A stretch of DNA of 29,732 bases from Bacteroidales bacterium UBA2861 (GTDB lineage Bacteria; Bacteroidota; Bacteroidia; Bacteroidales; UBA932), in assembly GCA_002350615.1 (NCBI GenBank), contig DEFD01000033.1:1-29732 (forward strand), read 5' to 3'. This document shows positions 8,105 to 16,563 of the stretch, piece after piece. Each line of letters starts with the position of its first letter. Within the stretch, counting starts at the first letter, position 1. The translations under genes were made by a program, and so were the position numbers. The notes beneath the pieces were generated by a model. The model saw only the letters and a program-made list of their open reading frames with translations, was not told the origin of the DNA and ran no database searches.

Positions 8105-9141
8105 AAACAGCCAGAATACTCACTGTAGGCGAATACTATAAAGACAGCGGAAGCGGAGGGATCGTTTCCGTCCTGCGCTGCTATGCCGGGCAGATGAAGC
8201 CCTTCCGTTTCGTAGCCTCGTCGCGGGGCAGTTTCTTCTTCAATAAAATATTATACGATTTCGGAGGCCTCGTGAAAATGCTTTTCAAACTGCCTGGCAC
8301 CGACATAGTCCACATCCACACGGCCGGGCGAGGGTCCTTCCGAAAGCACCAGTGGTATCTACGGCTTGCACGATTCGCAGGGAAGAAAACCATCCTCCAC
8401 ATGCATTCCGCAGAGTTCAAGCAGTATTTCAACGAAGAAGCGACTCAAAATATACGGAATAGTATCCTTCATACCCTGAACAGCGTGGACATACTCATAG
8501 TCCTCTCGGAAGCATGGAAAGATTGGTACAAAGGCATCGGGGTGAAAGCGCGCATAGAAGTCCTCAACAATATAGTGCCCGAAACCGACGGCATCGATAT
8601 AAGTTCCGGGAAAGGTCCACTCAATTTACTCTTTCTCGGCGAATTGGGTCCGCGAAAAGGTGTATTCGACATCCTCGCGGCGCTGCATGGGCACAAAGAA
8701 GATTTCAAAGGAAAGGTTCACCTTGATATAGGAGGAACCGGGCAGGAAGAGCGTCTGCGCAGGGAAATTATTGACAAGGGCCTCGAGCCCCTGATTGATT
8801 TTCACGGATATGTGAGCGGACGGCAAAAAGATTCCCTGCTTCGAAAAGCAGATGTCATAATCCTCCCTTCCTATAATGAAGGCTTGCCGATTTCCCTTCT
8901 GGAAGGCATGAGCTATGGATGTGCAGTCATCTCCTCCCCTGTCGGAGGAATTCCTGAGATTGTGGATGAGAGCAACGGCCGGCTGGTACCTCCGGGAGAC
9001 ATCGATGCCATTGCCGAAGCTATCAGAAGTTTCATCGGGAAAGACATTTCCTCTTACAAGAAGGCAAGTCTCGACAAAGTACAGGCTTTTTTCCCGGGAC
9101 AAGTTCTCTCCCGTTTACAATCTTTGTACGATTCTTTGTAA
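8101..9141 (+). CDS. Family 4 glycosyltransferase
   Basis: A GT-B enzyme of family GT4 is shown by the N-terminal glycine loop GSGGIVSVL, the hinge region GELGPRKGVFDIL, and the donor-site motif SYNEGLPISLLEGMSYG followed by AVISSPVGGIPEIV. The two glutamates of EGLPISLLE are the family's E-x7-E pair. At 346 residues it is of usual length and has no membrane segment. It is the last gene of the GT2-GT11-GT4 run and should add a sugar with retention of configuration to the repeat unit. Which sugar is unknown. Its stop codon lies within the -7 box of murI. Confidence 0.9.
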   Translation: MKTARILTVGEYYKDSGSGGIVSVLRCYAGQMKPFRFVASSRGSFFFNKILYDFGGLVKMLFKLPGTDIVHIHTAGRGSFRKHQWYLRLARFAGKKTILHMHSAEFKQYFNEEATQNIRNSILHTLNSVDILIVLSEAWKDWYKGIGVKARIEVLNNIVPETDGIDISSGKGPLNLLFLGELGPRKGVFDILAALHGHKEDFKGKVHLDIGGTGQEERLRREIIDKGLEPLIDFHGYVSGRQKDSLLRKADVIILPSYNEGLPISLLEGMSYGCAVISSPVGGIPEIVDESNGRLVPPGDIDAIAEAIRSFIGKDISSYKKASLDKVQAFFPGQVLSRLQSLYDSL

Positions 9142-9146
9142 TTTTG
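9139..9146 (+). promoter_or_regulatory. -7 box for murI, overlapping the GT4 stop
   Basis: TAATTTTG matches TAnnTTTG and its first three bases are the TAA stop of the GT4 gene. It ends 7 nt before the murI ATG at 9154. The -33 region lies inside the GT4 coding sequence. Confidence 0.45.
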
Positions 9147-9153
9147 TCGGCGT

Positions 9154-9915
9154 ATGGCAATCATCGGCATAATGGATTCCGGAGTCGGAGGACTCAGCGT
9201 TTACAGGGAGATCAGGAAAATCCTTCCCGGTGAGCACTTTATCTACTTCTCCGACAATGCACATTGCCCTTATGGGGAAAAGTCCCGGGAGTATATCATC
9301 GACCGGCTCCGCCATATAACGGATTATTTTATCGGCCGTGGAGCACAGGCCATGGTTCTCGCATGCAATACCGCCACTTCCGCGGCAATAGCGATGCTTC
9401 GCGAAGAGTATGAAATACCCTTCGTGGGCATGGAGCCCGCCATAAAACCGGCAATCAGCGACACCACCAGCGGAACCGTCGGCGTGCTTGCCACTCATGG
9501 CACCCTGCAGGGAGACAAATACCAGACTACCAGGGACAAATATGCCGAAGGAGTGAGGGTTCTGGAGCATGTCGGGGAGGGTTTCGTGGAGCTTGTGGAA
9601 TCCGGATGCCTGGAAGGCCCGGAAGCAGAAGACACTGTGAAAAAGTCCCTGAAACCTCTTCTGGACGCCGGGGCGGACAGGATCGTCCTCGGCTGCACGC
9701 ATTACCCGTTCCTGCTGGACACCCTGCGCAAAGTCGCCGCCGGTCTCGGCCATCCCGATGTGGTCTTCATCGACCCGGCTCCGGCGGTAGCAAGGCAGCT
9801 CGCCGCCGTCCTCAAGGAAAAAGGAATCGGGACAGACCCGCTGGCCCGTCCCGAAACCGAATTCATATCTTCGGGCGACCCTGCCGCCCTAAAAAGGACA
9901 ATCAAGCTTATTTGA
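9154..9915 (+). CDS. murI: Glutamate racemase
   Basis: MurI interconverts L- and D-glutamate without a cofactor and supplies D-Glu for peptidoglycan. The sequence has the family's IGIMDSGVGGLSV start with its conserved aspartate, FSDNAHCPYGEK (32-43), the first catalytic cysteine in ACNTATS (Cys71) and the second in GCTHYPF (Cys181). The length of 253 residues is near the family norm, so it looks intact and active. It follows the glycan operon but has its own promoter, which overlaps the preceding stop. Its 3' end overlaps the convergent DUF6515-like gene by 8 nt, so the two messages are antisense to each other at their ends. It is an essential wall gene, not part of the glycan cluster. Confidence 0.97.
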   Translation: MAIIGIMDSGVGGLSVYREIRKILPGEHFIYFSDNAHCPYGEKSREYIIDRLRHITDYFIGRGAQAMVLACNTATSAAIAMLREEYEIPFVGMEPAIKPAISDTTSGTVGVLATHGTLQGDKYQTTRDKYAEGVRVLEHVGEGFVELVESGCLEGPEAEDTVKKSLKPLLDAGADRIVLGCTHYPFLLDTLRKVAAGLGHPDVVFIDPAPAVARQLAAVLKEKGIGTDPLARPETEFISSGDPAALKRTIKLI

Positions 9916-11359
9916 TCACCCTGGTGCCGTCCTGCACCTGTCCGAGAACCTCGAAATAAGGTACTCCGTCGCTGACGGTCATGCGATAGATGGTGTCGTC
10001 CACCCTGTAGTACTTGTTGCCGTCTGAAAGGGTCACCTGCTCGTAATCGTCAGGCAGAGCCTTGATAAGGGCACCTGCGGGAGGAACGATGGTCTTGTAC
10101 TGCTTGTCGCTGCCCACTATGAAGAAGACTCCGTCGTCATAGTAGTACTGCGCACCGGCATCGGCGTAGCTCTGGACCAGGCCAAGCTTGTTTGCAAGCA
10201 TGTAGGACTCATCCGCCCTCTGCGCCTCGGTCTGCTGGCGGGCGATGTTTGCCTGCTGCTGCGCTATGGTTGCATCGTTCTGGGCTATGGTAGCCTGCTG
10301 CTGAGCAATGGTTGCATTGTTCTGGGCGATGATGCTGTTCTGCTCGTTGATGGTGCTGTAGTTGTCATTTACTACGGTGTAGGTGCGGTAAGCCCTTGTG
10401 TAATAAGCGAAGTTCAGCACATCGAGCTCAAGGTTGTAAAGGGCTATGTCGAACAGGACTCCGTAAGGAGGACGGCAGACATAGTAGCAGCCTGTGCGGT
10501 AACGATACCAGATGTGGTCGTAGTAGTAGTAATCCCTGCCCCAGTAACGGCGGCGCTCATATCTGGGAAGATAATTTACGCGGTAGCCGTAGTAATGGTG
10601 GTCATGTCCGTAGAAGCGGCCGGGACGGTCGTAACCGATGATGGGCCTGTTGTGGGGATGCATCCTCTTGCCGTGGTCGTCGAAACGGACCTCGCCGCGG
10701 GGGCTGCCGGTCTGGCGGCTGTAACTGTTGCCGGTATTGTAATTCTGCTGCCTGCTCCTGGAAGGAACTGCTGCGGAAGAACGGCTTGCGGCACTGCCGG
10801 AAACGGGCTGGACCGCCTTGCCTGCGGACGAAGACGAACGTGATGCAGAACCGCTGCGGCTGGCGGAACCGGACCTTGTGGCGGTGCTTCCGCTGGAGCG
10901 GGTGGCAGAGGAACTGCTTATGGTACCTCCCTTTGCGCGGCTTGCACTCTGGGTGCTCTGGCTGGAAGCAGCCGAAGAGCGGGTGGCCGAGCTGCTGCGG
11001 CTGGCGCTGCTGCGTTGGGTTGAGCTGCTTGAACTGCTGCGGCTTGCTACGCCGGAAGAACTCCTCGTGGAGGAGCTGTTGCTTGCAGTACTCTTAGGTG
11101 CAGAACTGCTTCTGCTTGCACTGGAGCTGCGGGTTGCACTCGAAGAACCTGAGCTGCGGCTTGAAGAAGAGACGCTGCGGCTTGAAGATCCGCTTCTGCT
11201 TGCACTGGAGCTGCTGCGGGTAGAGCTGCTACTGCTGCTGCGAGAAGATGAAGAGCGCGTGGAAGATGAACCCCCGCTACGTGTCTGAGCACCTGCGGTG
11301 CCTATTGTCAATGCTGCAACTATCGCTGCCGCGAAGACTGTTTTGAGTACATTTTTCAT
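9908..11359 (-). CDS. Secreted Ser/Arg-rich protein with DUF6515-like C-terminus
   Basis: The 483-residue protein starts with a signal peptide (MKNVLKTVFAAAIVAAL..., probable cut at TAGA|QTR). A long tract of Ser/Arg/Ala dipeptides follows (about residues 27-205). A Tyr/His/Arg-rich segment comes next (about 225-300). Then there are five perfect-length heptads of the form (N/T)IAQxxA (about 335-375), predicted to form a coiled coil. A C-terminal globular part with YYYDDGVFF and YRVDDTIYRM resembles DUF6515. It should lie in the periplasm or at the surface; its function is unknown. The start is 12 nt after the namZ stop, so it may be the last gene of that operon, or it may have a promoter I do not recognise. 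The Ser/Arg tract could bind polyanions, but that is inference. Confidence 0.8.
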   Translation of the reverse strand: MKNVLKTVFAAAIVAALTIGTAGAQTRSGGSSSTRSSSSRSSSSSSTRSSSSASRSGSSSRSVSSSSRSSGSSSATRSSSASRSSSAPKSTASNSSSTRSSSGVASRSSSSSSTQRSSASRSSSATRSSAASSQSTQSASRAKGGTISSSSATRSSGSTATRSGSASRSGSASRSSSSAGKAVQPVSGSAASRSSAAVPSRSRQQNYNTGNSYSRQTGSPRGEVRFDDHGKRMHPHNRPIIGYDRPGRFYGHDHHYYGYRVNYLPRYERRRYWGRDYYYYDHIWYRYRTGCYYVCRPPYGVLFDIALYNLELDVLNFAYYTRAYRTYTVVNDNYSTINEQNSIIAQNNATIAQQQATIAQNDATIAQQQANIARQQTEAQRADESYMLANKLGLVQSYADAGAQYYYDDGVFFIVGSDKQYKTIVPPAGALIKALPDDYEQVTLSDGNKYYRVDDTIYRMTVSDGVPYFEVLGQVQDGTRVIK

Positions 11360-11371
11360 AACGCTTTAGTT

Positions 11372-12604
11372 TTAGTATAAATAATATTTTTTTGACAATT
11401 CCTTGAATTCTTCTACATCCTTTCGCCAGTATTCCGCTATGTCTGCCACTTTCAGGGAGCTGCCGAAAGTTTTACTAACATAATCCGTGCCGCAAACCTT
11501 GTTGAACATGCCCAAACGCCCCGGAGATATCACGAAAGGGTTCTTTCCATACAGTTCGTACACCGCCTGCATCACATAAAACTGGGTGAGGGTGATGTCC
11601 GCGGCCTCGTAATCAGGGTAGAAGAACTGAACCCCGTGGATAAGTTTCCCCGCGCAGCCGCCGGAAAAAGGTTTGTAATGTATCGTACGCCAGGCCACTC
11701 CAGGAGCCCCGTAACTGTCCAGGCGCTCCTTCAGGGCATCAGCATCTATCCAGGGAGCCGCAAAGACTCCGAAGGGCAGGGTGTAGCCTATACCTATCTG
11801 AAGATATCCGTAGAACTCCCCGCAGAGCCCCGCCGAAGGGTAGCAGACCGCCGTTTCGGCCGAAGGGATATTGGGGGAAGGCAGCACCCAGGGCAGGCCT
11901 GTCTGGGGGAATAGCATCTCCCGCTTCCATCCTTCCATGGGGATGACGCTGAGGCGGCATTTCAGGGCTTCGTCCCTTCCGCGCTGTCCACGGTTGAGTC
12001 CTTCTTCGTTGATGAGGCTTGCCAGTTCGCCCACGGTAAGACCATATATATAAGGTATGCGATACTGGCTGACATAGGAGAAAAATCCGGGTTCCACATA
12101 GCTTCCCTCAACCTTGAGTCCTCCCAGGGGATTCGGCCTGTCCAGCACCATCACTTCTATGTCTTTCTCGGCACAGGCCTGCATCATGAGGCCGAGGGCC
12201 GATATAAAGGTGTAGGAACGGCAGCCGACATCCTGAATGTCGTAAACCACGATATCCAGTCCCTTGAGCATTTCCGGGGTTGGCTTGCGGGTGGCGCCGT
12301 AAACGGAATACACGGGAAGTCCGGTTGCTTTGTCGGTATAGCTTTGCACGTGGTCGCCGGCGTAGGCATCTCCACGGGCTCCATGCTCGGGAGCGAAGAT
12401 GGCCACAAGGTCCACGGAATCCCGAAGGATATCGATGGTGGAGCGCAGCTGCCTGTCCACTCCGGAAGGGTTGGTGAGAAGGCCGACCTTTTTCCCCTTG
12501 AGGCCCTCGAACCCACGGTCCCAGAGCACCTCTATGCCGGGCTTCACCTGAGAGCGGCAGAGAAGGGGAAGGAAAATCAGCAATATTGCGGCAAACTTTT
12601 TCAT
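11372..12604 (-). CDS. namZ: Exo-beta-N-acetylmuramidase NamZ (DUF1343, GH171)
   Basis: This 410-residue protein is of the YbbC/NamZ family, whose members remove terminal MurNAc from peptidoglycan fragments. The hallmark FAPEHGARGDAYAG is present, with the catalytic Glu73-His74 pair. VVYDIQDVGCRSYTF and DRPNPLGG are further family blocks. A signal peptide (MKKFAAILLIFLPLLCRS|Q) sends it to the periplasm. The reading frame stays open upstream to 12973, but that part is the antisense-like shadow of the permease. ATG 12604 overlaps the permease stop as ATGA and opens the signal peptide, so it is the start. It is coupled to the AmpG-like gene, which fits a muropeptide salvage operon like that described in Tannerella. 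Confidence 0.93.
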   Translation of the reverse strand: MKKFAAILLIFLPLLCRSQVKPGIEVLWDRGFEGLKGKKVGLLTNPSGVDRQLRSTIDILRDSVDLVAIFAPEHGARGDAYAGDHVQSYTDKATGLPVYSVYGATRKPTPEMLKGLDIVVYDIQDVGCRSYTFISALGLMMQACAEKDIEVMVLDRPNPLGGLKVEGSYVEPGFFSYVSQYRIPYIYGLTVGELASLINEEGLNRGQRGRDEALKCRLSVIPMEGWKREMLFPQTGLPWVLPSPNIPSAETAVCYPSAGLCGEFYGYLQIGIGYTLPFGVFAAPWIDADALKERLDSYGAPGVAWRTIHYKPFSGGCAGKLIHGVQFFYPDYEAADITLTQFYVMQAVYELYGKNPFVISPGRLGMFNKVCGTDYVSKTFGSSLKVADIAEYWRKDVEEFKELSKKYYLY

Positions 12605-13878
12605 ACTTTCTTTCCGTAAGAAGTGTCGATATGTCCGGGCAGCAGCGCGGTTACCGCTATCGTTACGACGCAGCAGACCATCACGACCGCAAAAAAGCCC
12701 GTATAACCAAGCCACTCCTGCAAGTATCCGGCCAGCATCCCCGGCAGCATCATGCTGAGAGCCATAAAGGCCGTGCAGATGGCGTAATGAGAAGTCTTGT
12801 ACTCGCCTTCGCTGAAATACATCAGGTACAGCATATACGCCGTGAAACCGAATCCGTATCCGAACTGGTCGAAGGCGACGCACAGATAGACTATCCAGAG
12901 TTGGGCGGGCTGTGCCGCGGACAGATATAGATAAACCGCGCAGGGCAGCGCCAGTGAGAGCGCCATCGGCCAAAGGGATTTCCTCAACCCCTGCCTGGCG
13001 GCAAAAATTCCTCCGAGGATACCTCCGACAGTGAGGGCGATCACGCCCACGGTGCCATAAACCAAGCCGGATTGGGCGGTACTCAGCGCAAGGCCGCCTT
13101 CGCTTACGGGATCCAGGAGAAGCGGCGTGAGCATTTTTACAGACAACGCCTCCGGCAGGCGGAAGAGAAGCATGAAGAGGAGCGCCACAGCCAGATGTGG
13201 CTTGCGGAAGAAACTGATCACCGCATCCGCAATGCTGCGTGCGGGGGCAGTGGCTGGAGCAGCCGATGCCTCTAACGGTAGGAAGATGTAGTGCCAGGCT
13301 GTTAGCAGCAGAAAAATCAGCGAGCAGCCTCCGAGCGTGATTTGCCAGGCCAGGGGGATGTTCCCGGTACGGGTCTCCAGCAAGCCGGCGATTACTACGA
13401 TTATCCCCTGACCGAACACGGATGAGATACGGTAGAAGGTGCTCCGGATTCCCACGAAAAGGCTTTGACGGTGCTGGTCCAGCGCGATCATGTAAAAGCC
13501 GTCGGCCGCGATGTCATGGGTGGCCGACAGCATCGCCACCATATAAAAGATAATCAGCGAGGGTACGAAGGGGCCGACTGCAAGGCCGGTTTTGGACGGT
13601 ATCGAGATGGCAAGGGCTGCGAAGCATAGGGTGATGAGGCCCTGCATCAGCAGTATCCACCAGCGTTTGGTGCGCACGACATCCACAATGGGGCTCCAGA
13701 GGGGTTTGATCACCCAGGGGAGATACAGCAAGGAGGTGAGCAGCGCAAGGTCCGCATTTCCCATGCCCATTTTTTTGTACATGGTAACCGAGATGACATT
13801 CACCACGAAGTATGGAATGCCTTCAGCAAAATAAAGGGTGGGCACCCAGGACCAGGGACTGCGCTCTTTACTCGACAT
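12601..13878 (-). CDS. ampG: AmpG-like muropeptide permease (MFS)
   Basis: This is a 425-residue major facilitator with about 12 hydrophobic segments. The opening SPWSWVPTLYFAEGIPYFVV and LTSLLYLPWVIKPLWSPIVD follow the AmpG pattern, and SATHDIAADGFYMIAL matches the conserved loop after helix 4. AmpG proteins import anhydro-muropeptides into the cytoplasm. Its position between the SpoIID-domain gene and NamZ, with overlaps on both sides (11 nt at 13868-13878, ATGA at 12601-12604), supports a role in wall recycling. It could instead carry MurNAc or a related sugar released by NamZ; the exact substrate is inferred from context. Confidence 0.85.
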   Translation of the reverse strand: MSSKERSPWSWVPTLYFAEGIPYFVVNVISVTMYKKMGMGNADLALLTSLLYLPWVIKPLWSPIVDVVRTKRWWILLMQGLITLCFAALAISIPSKTGLAVGPFVPSLIIFYMVAMLSATHDIAADGFYMIALDQHRQSLFVGIRSTFYRISSVFGQGIIVVIAGLLETRTGNIPLAWQITLGGCSLIFLLLTAWHYIFLPLEASAAPATAPARSIADAVISFFRKPHLAVALLFMLLFRLPEALSVKMLTPLLLDPVSEGGLALSTAQSGLVYGTVGVIALTVGGILGGIFAARQGLRKSLWPMALSLALPCAVYLYLSAAQPAQLWIVYLCVAFDQFGYGFGFTAYMLYLMYFSEGEYKTSHYAICTAFMALSMMLPGMLAGYLQEWLGYTGFFAVVMVCCVVTIAVTALLPGHIDTSYGKKV

Positions 13879-15958
13879 AGGCTCCCGGATAATAATGTGA
13901 CAGGATTTCCTCGCAACTATAGCCTTTTTCAGCCATAACAGCGGCGCCGGTCTGGCAGAGCCCTACTCCGTGTCCCCAGCCTCGGCCATGCAGCACGCAA
14001 ACATCCCCCTTCCATTCCACTTCGAAACAGGAACTCTTGAGGTGGCTTGAGCTCAGGGCCCTTCTTATGGCAAGTTCCTTGCCGATGACTTCCGTGCGCC
14101 TGTCCCCCTTGATGCGGAGATATTTTATCCGCCCGGAAGGGCCTCTTTCCACAACTTCAAGATCCTGGATGGTGCCGAAGTCCATGCCGGTACGTTCTTT
14201 CACAATGGCGGATAGTTCCTCCCTCGAGTATGATTGAGTCCATTCGAAGAAGTCTTCCGTCTGCAAGTCATAGTCATTCAGGACTTTGACGAGGAGCGCC
14301 TTGCTGGCATTCTTGCAGAAAGGATCCTTCCCTTCAGGATCGGCGACGGCATCGGGCACATCTGGAAGCGCCTGGAGATAGGGTTTGTCTTCATCTTCCC
14401 AGCAGGTGCTGAAAAGTTCCATCTTCCCGCCGCAGCACTTGGAGTAGCGGGCATCGCAGATTGCCCCGTCATACTTGAGGACCTTGCCCCAGCTGAGATC
14501 GACCGCATCGCGGGCATTGGCGGAGATATTGCCGTCGAGTCCCTGGTAACGCTGGCAATGGTCGTCGGCGCAGACATCGAAGCCATCGTGGCTGGCGAGA
14601 TTGTTCATCAGCCAGGAACGGGATATTATGGCATGGGCTTTCAGGAATTCGAGGGGGGCTTCGCCGTTCATTTCCGAAGATATGACGCTCAGCAGATAAT
14701 CTTCCACTCCTATCCTGTTGATAGCCCGGATGTTATCGCCCTCGACAACGAATCGCAGACGCCCTGCGAATTTGCGTACGAGCTTGCGTTCCCAGTGGAA
14801 ATCGATGCCTATCTTGAAATCATGAAGGATAAAGGTCGGCTCGCTGAAAAGGGTGGAACGTGTCACCGCATCGAAGGTGAGTTCGTCGTAGAGGCTTCCG
14901 TTATAGTTTATGCGGCCGTCGCACCAGCTCACCCGCTGGGGACCGGCGCCGTCGGAAATGATTTCGAAGACTATTTCCTTGGCTGCCATTATACCCACGT
15001 CTATCTTGGGCTGAGTCCTGGTGAGACGCCATACCACTCGCGCGTCATCTTCTTCGCTTATAGACACTTCGTCCACCATCTGGGCGAGCATCTCCTGGCT
15101 GAGTTTGTGGAAATCCTCTTCACGAGGAGCCACGAAAAATCCTGCCATGTCGGCAGCGCCAGGGCTCATAACAAGATGGTCTTCGGCTTCGGAGAAATAG
15201 TGATGCGAGCGGAGATTGGAGCGCAGCACCACTACAGTGCGGAACTCCCCTCCCTTGTACCAGCTTACAAGATTGAAACGCGGTTCGTTCTCCCCTTCCC
15301 TTCTGGGAGAGCATTCCAAAAGGCGGTAAAAGAGTTTCGCCATGGATTTCTGGGTGTTTGCCTTGAGGGCATACACACCCCGAGTGAATCCTTCATATTT
15401 ATATAGGGTGGCATCCTGGACGCTTTCCAGCGGGCCGCTTGCCTTGTCCAGGAAGGCATCTACCGCAAGTTGCAGCGGAAGCGTGCCGGTATGACAGGCC
15501 TGGAAATGCAGATGATCGGGTGCGGAAGCGCCGCTCAACGGACCGTTGTAATACACGCAATAATCCTGATAAAGCTTTGTAAACAGCAGCATATCAGGAA
15601 AATGGTGCCAGATTGTCTGCGGCAGATGCTGATCCCTCACCACGACCAGATGGTCTTTGAAAATGGGGTAAGGATTGATCTGGATATTATATCCGCGGTT
15701 CTTTTTGCCTTCGTATTTTATATGGAACTGCCCTTTGGGGCGATGTTCAGGGCAAAGGAAACATGGCCTCGCCGCAAGCGTTTCGGGCTTGATGTCGGCG
15801 GTGGACGATGCAATGCGGCAGGGATTCAGCTGCACCTTTACCGGAAGCTCGCCTATGACAAAGCTGCGGTATTCCGCATTTTTCAGGGATCGGAAATTGG
15901 CGGCGGCAAGAGGCCATACCGACAACTGGTCTTTTATGAATTTTGCTATGTCCGCCAT
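13868..15958 (-). CDS. DUF4922 (GalT/HIT-like) and SpoIID/LytB fusion protein
   Basis: The N-terminal half (about 1-330) is DUF4922, a nucleotidyltransferase-like HIT/GalT fold. It shows a possible metal pair in PCFLCP (Cys66, Cys69), NPYPIFKDHLVVV (95-107) and the H-x-H-x-Q active-site motif DHLHFQA (His149, His151, Gln153). The C-terminal half (about 400-690) is a SpoIID/LytB domain: VEDYLLSVISSEM, LKAHAIISRSW and the terminal GRGWGHGVGLCQTGA...HYYPG. SpoIID domains cut or stimulate cutting of peptidoglycan glycan strands. No signal peptide is visible, odd for a wall-acting domain. The gene begins 8 nt after the Nudix stop and overlaps the permease gene. It probably belongs to peptidoglycan salvage, but the reaction of the N-terminal half is unknown. 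Confidence 0.88.
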   Translation of the reverse strand: MADIAKFIKDQLSVWPLAAANFRSLKNAEYRSFVIGELPVKVQLNPCRIASSTADIKPETLAARPCFLCPEHRPKGQFHIKYEGKKNRGYNIQINPYPIFKDHLVVVRDQHLPQTIWHHFPDMLLFTKLYQDYCVYYNGPLSGASAPDHLHFQACHTGTLPLQLAVDAFLDKASGPLESVQDATLYKYEGFTRGVYALKANTQKSMAKLFYRLLECSPRREGENEPRFNLVSWYKGGEFRTVVVLRSNLRSHHYFSEAEDHLVMSPGAADMAGFFVAPREEDFHKLSQEMLAQMVDEVSISEEDDARVVWRLTRTQPKIDVGIMAAKEIVFEIISDGAGPQRVSWCDGRINYNGSLYDELTFDAVTRSTLFSEPTFILHDFKIGIDFHWERKLVRKFAGRLRFVVEGDNIRAINRIGVEDYLLSVISSEMNGEAPLEFLKAHAIISRSWLMNNLASHDGFDVCADDHCQRYQGLDGNISANARDAVDLSWGKVLKYDGAICDARYSKCCGGKMELFSTCWEDEDKPYLQALPDVPDAVADPEGKDPFCKNASKALLVKVLNDYDLQTEDFFEWTQSYSREELSAIVKERTGMDFGTIQDLEVVERGPSGRIKYLRIKGDRRTEVIGKELAIRRALSSSHLKSSCFEVEWKGDVCVLHGRGWGHGVGLCQTGAAVMAEKGYSCEEILSHYYPGAYVE

Positions 15959-15966
15959 AATCTTCT

Positions 15967-16560
15967 CTACAACAGCGCGAAAAGGCTTTTTCTTATCTCC
16001 ACGTACTCTTCTTCGAAATCAGGTGTGAACACGCCTGTTCCCATCGCCTTCATTATTTCTTCATCCGTCCAGAACCGTCCGTCCTGCACTTCGTCATTGT
16101 CGGGGACCGGGTCCTTGGAGCTTATGGTTGCAAAAACGGTGACGAGTTCCCTCTGGGCATCGTTCTCGAAAATATATGTGAGCAGATGCCTGGGATTGAA
16201 ATCTTTGAATCCTATTTCTTCCGACGATTCGCGGACAAGGGCTTCTTCGAGGCTCTCACCGTAGGTAACATGCCCCCCTACCGCACTGTCCCAGCAACCC
16301 GGGCAGTAATCTTTGGTATCCGAACGCCGCTGCAGGTAAACCCTTGAAAATCGGTCGATTATGTGCATATGCACTACCGGATGCAGGGGCTTGAGACCTG
16401 AAGTGTGACAAAACTCTCGCGTGGCCCTGCCGATTACGAGTCCGGAAGTGTCCACTATCGGGAATTCTTCGTATTTTTTCCCGGCGGCTCGCCTCCGGGC
16501 GGCGCTCACAGGCTCGCCCATCATAGGGGCCGTATCGGAAGGATATACAAGTTGAAGCAT
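15967..16560 (-). CDS. Nudix hydrolase, isopentenyl-diphosphate isomerase-like subgroup
   Basis: The Nudix box lies at residues 96-118 and has the required G-x5-E-x7-RE-x2-EE-x-G form, beginning GHVTYGE and ending RESSEEIGF. It is preceded by VVHMHIIDRFSRVYLQRRS and DYCPGCWDSAVGG, the pattern of the YfcD/IDI-like subgroup that hydrolyses a nucleoside- or prenyl-diphosphate-like substrate. It is 197 residues long, soluble and cytoplasmic. Only 3 nt separate it from the HU-CCDC81 gene upstream and 8 nt from the DUF4922-SpoIID gene downstream, so it is part of the operon. A link to nucleotide-sugar handling would be inference; the substrate cannot be read from sequence. Confidence 0.88.
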   Translation of the reverse strand: MLQLVYPSDTAPMMGEPVSAARRRAAGKKYEEFPIVDTSGLVIGRATREFCHTSGLKPLHPVVHMHIIDRFSRVYLQRRSDTKDYCPGCWDSAVGGHVTYGESLEEALVRESSEEIGFKDFNPRHLLTYIFENDAQRELVTVFATISSKDPVPDNDEVQDGRFWTDEEIMKAMGTGVFTPDFEEEYVEIRKSLFALL

Positions 16561-16563
16561 AGC

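Noticed and set aside
10818..11288. Leu/Glu-rich plus-strand frame over the Ser/Arg tract
   Set aside because: It is the expected antisense product of repeated Ser/Arg/Ala codons.
12605..12973. N-terminal extension of NamZ
   Set aside because: It overlaps the AmpG-like gene in another frame and would bury the signal peptide. ATG 12604 forms the usual ATGA coupling.
14234..15406. Long plus-strand frame (390 codons) opposite DUF4922-SpoIID
   Set aside because: The minus-strand protein has two clear families across the same bases. The plus frame gives no motif and starts within the other gene.
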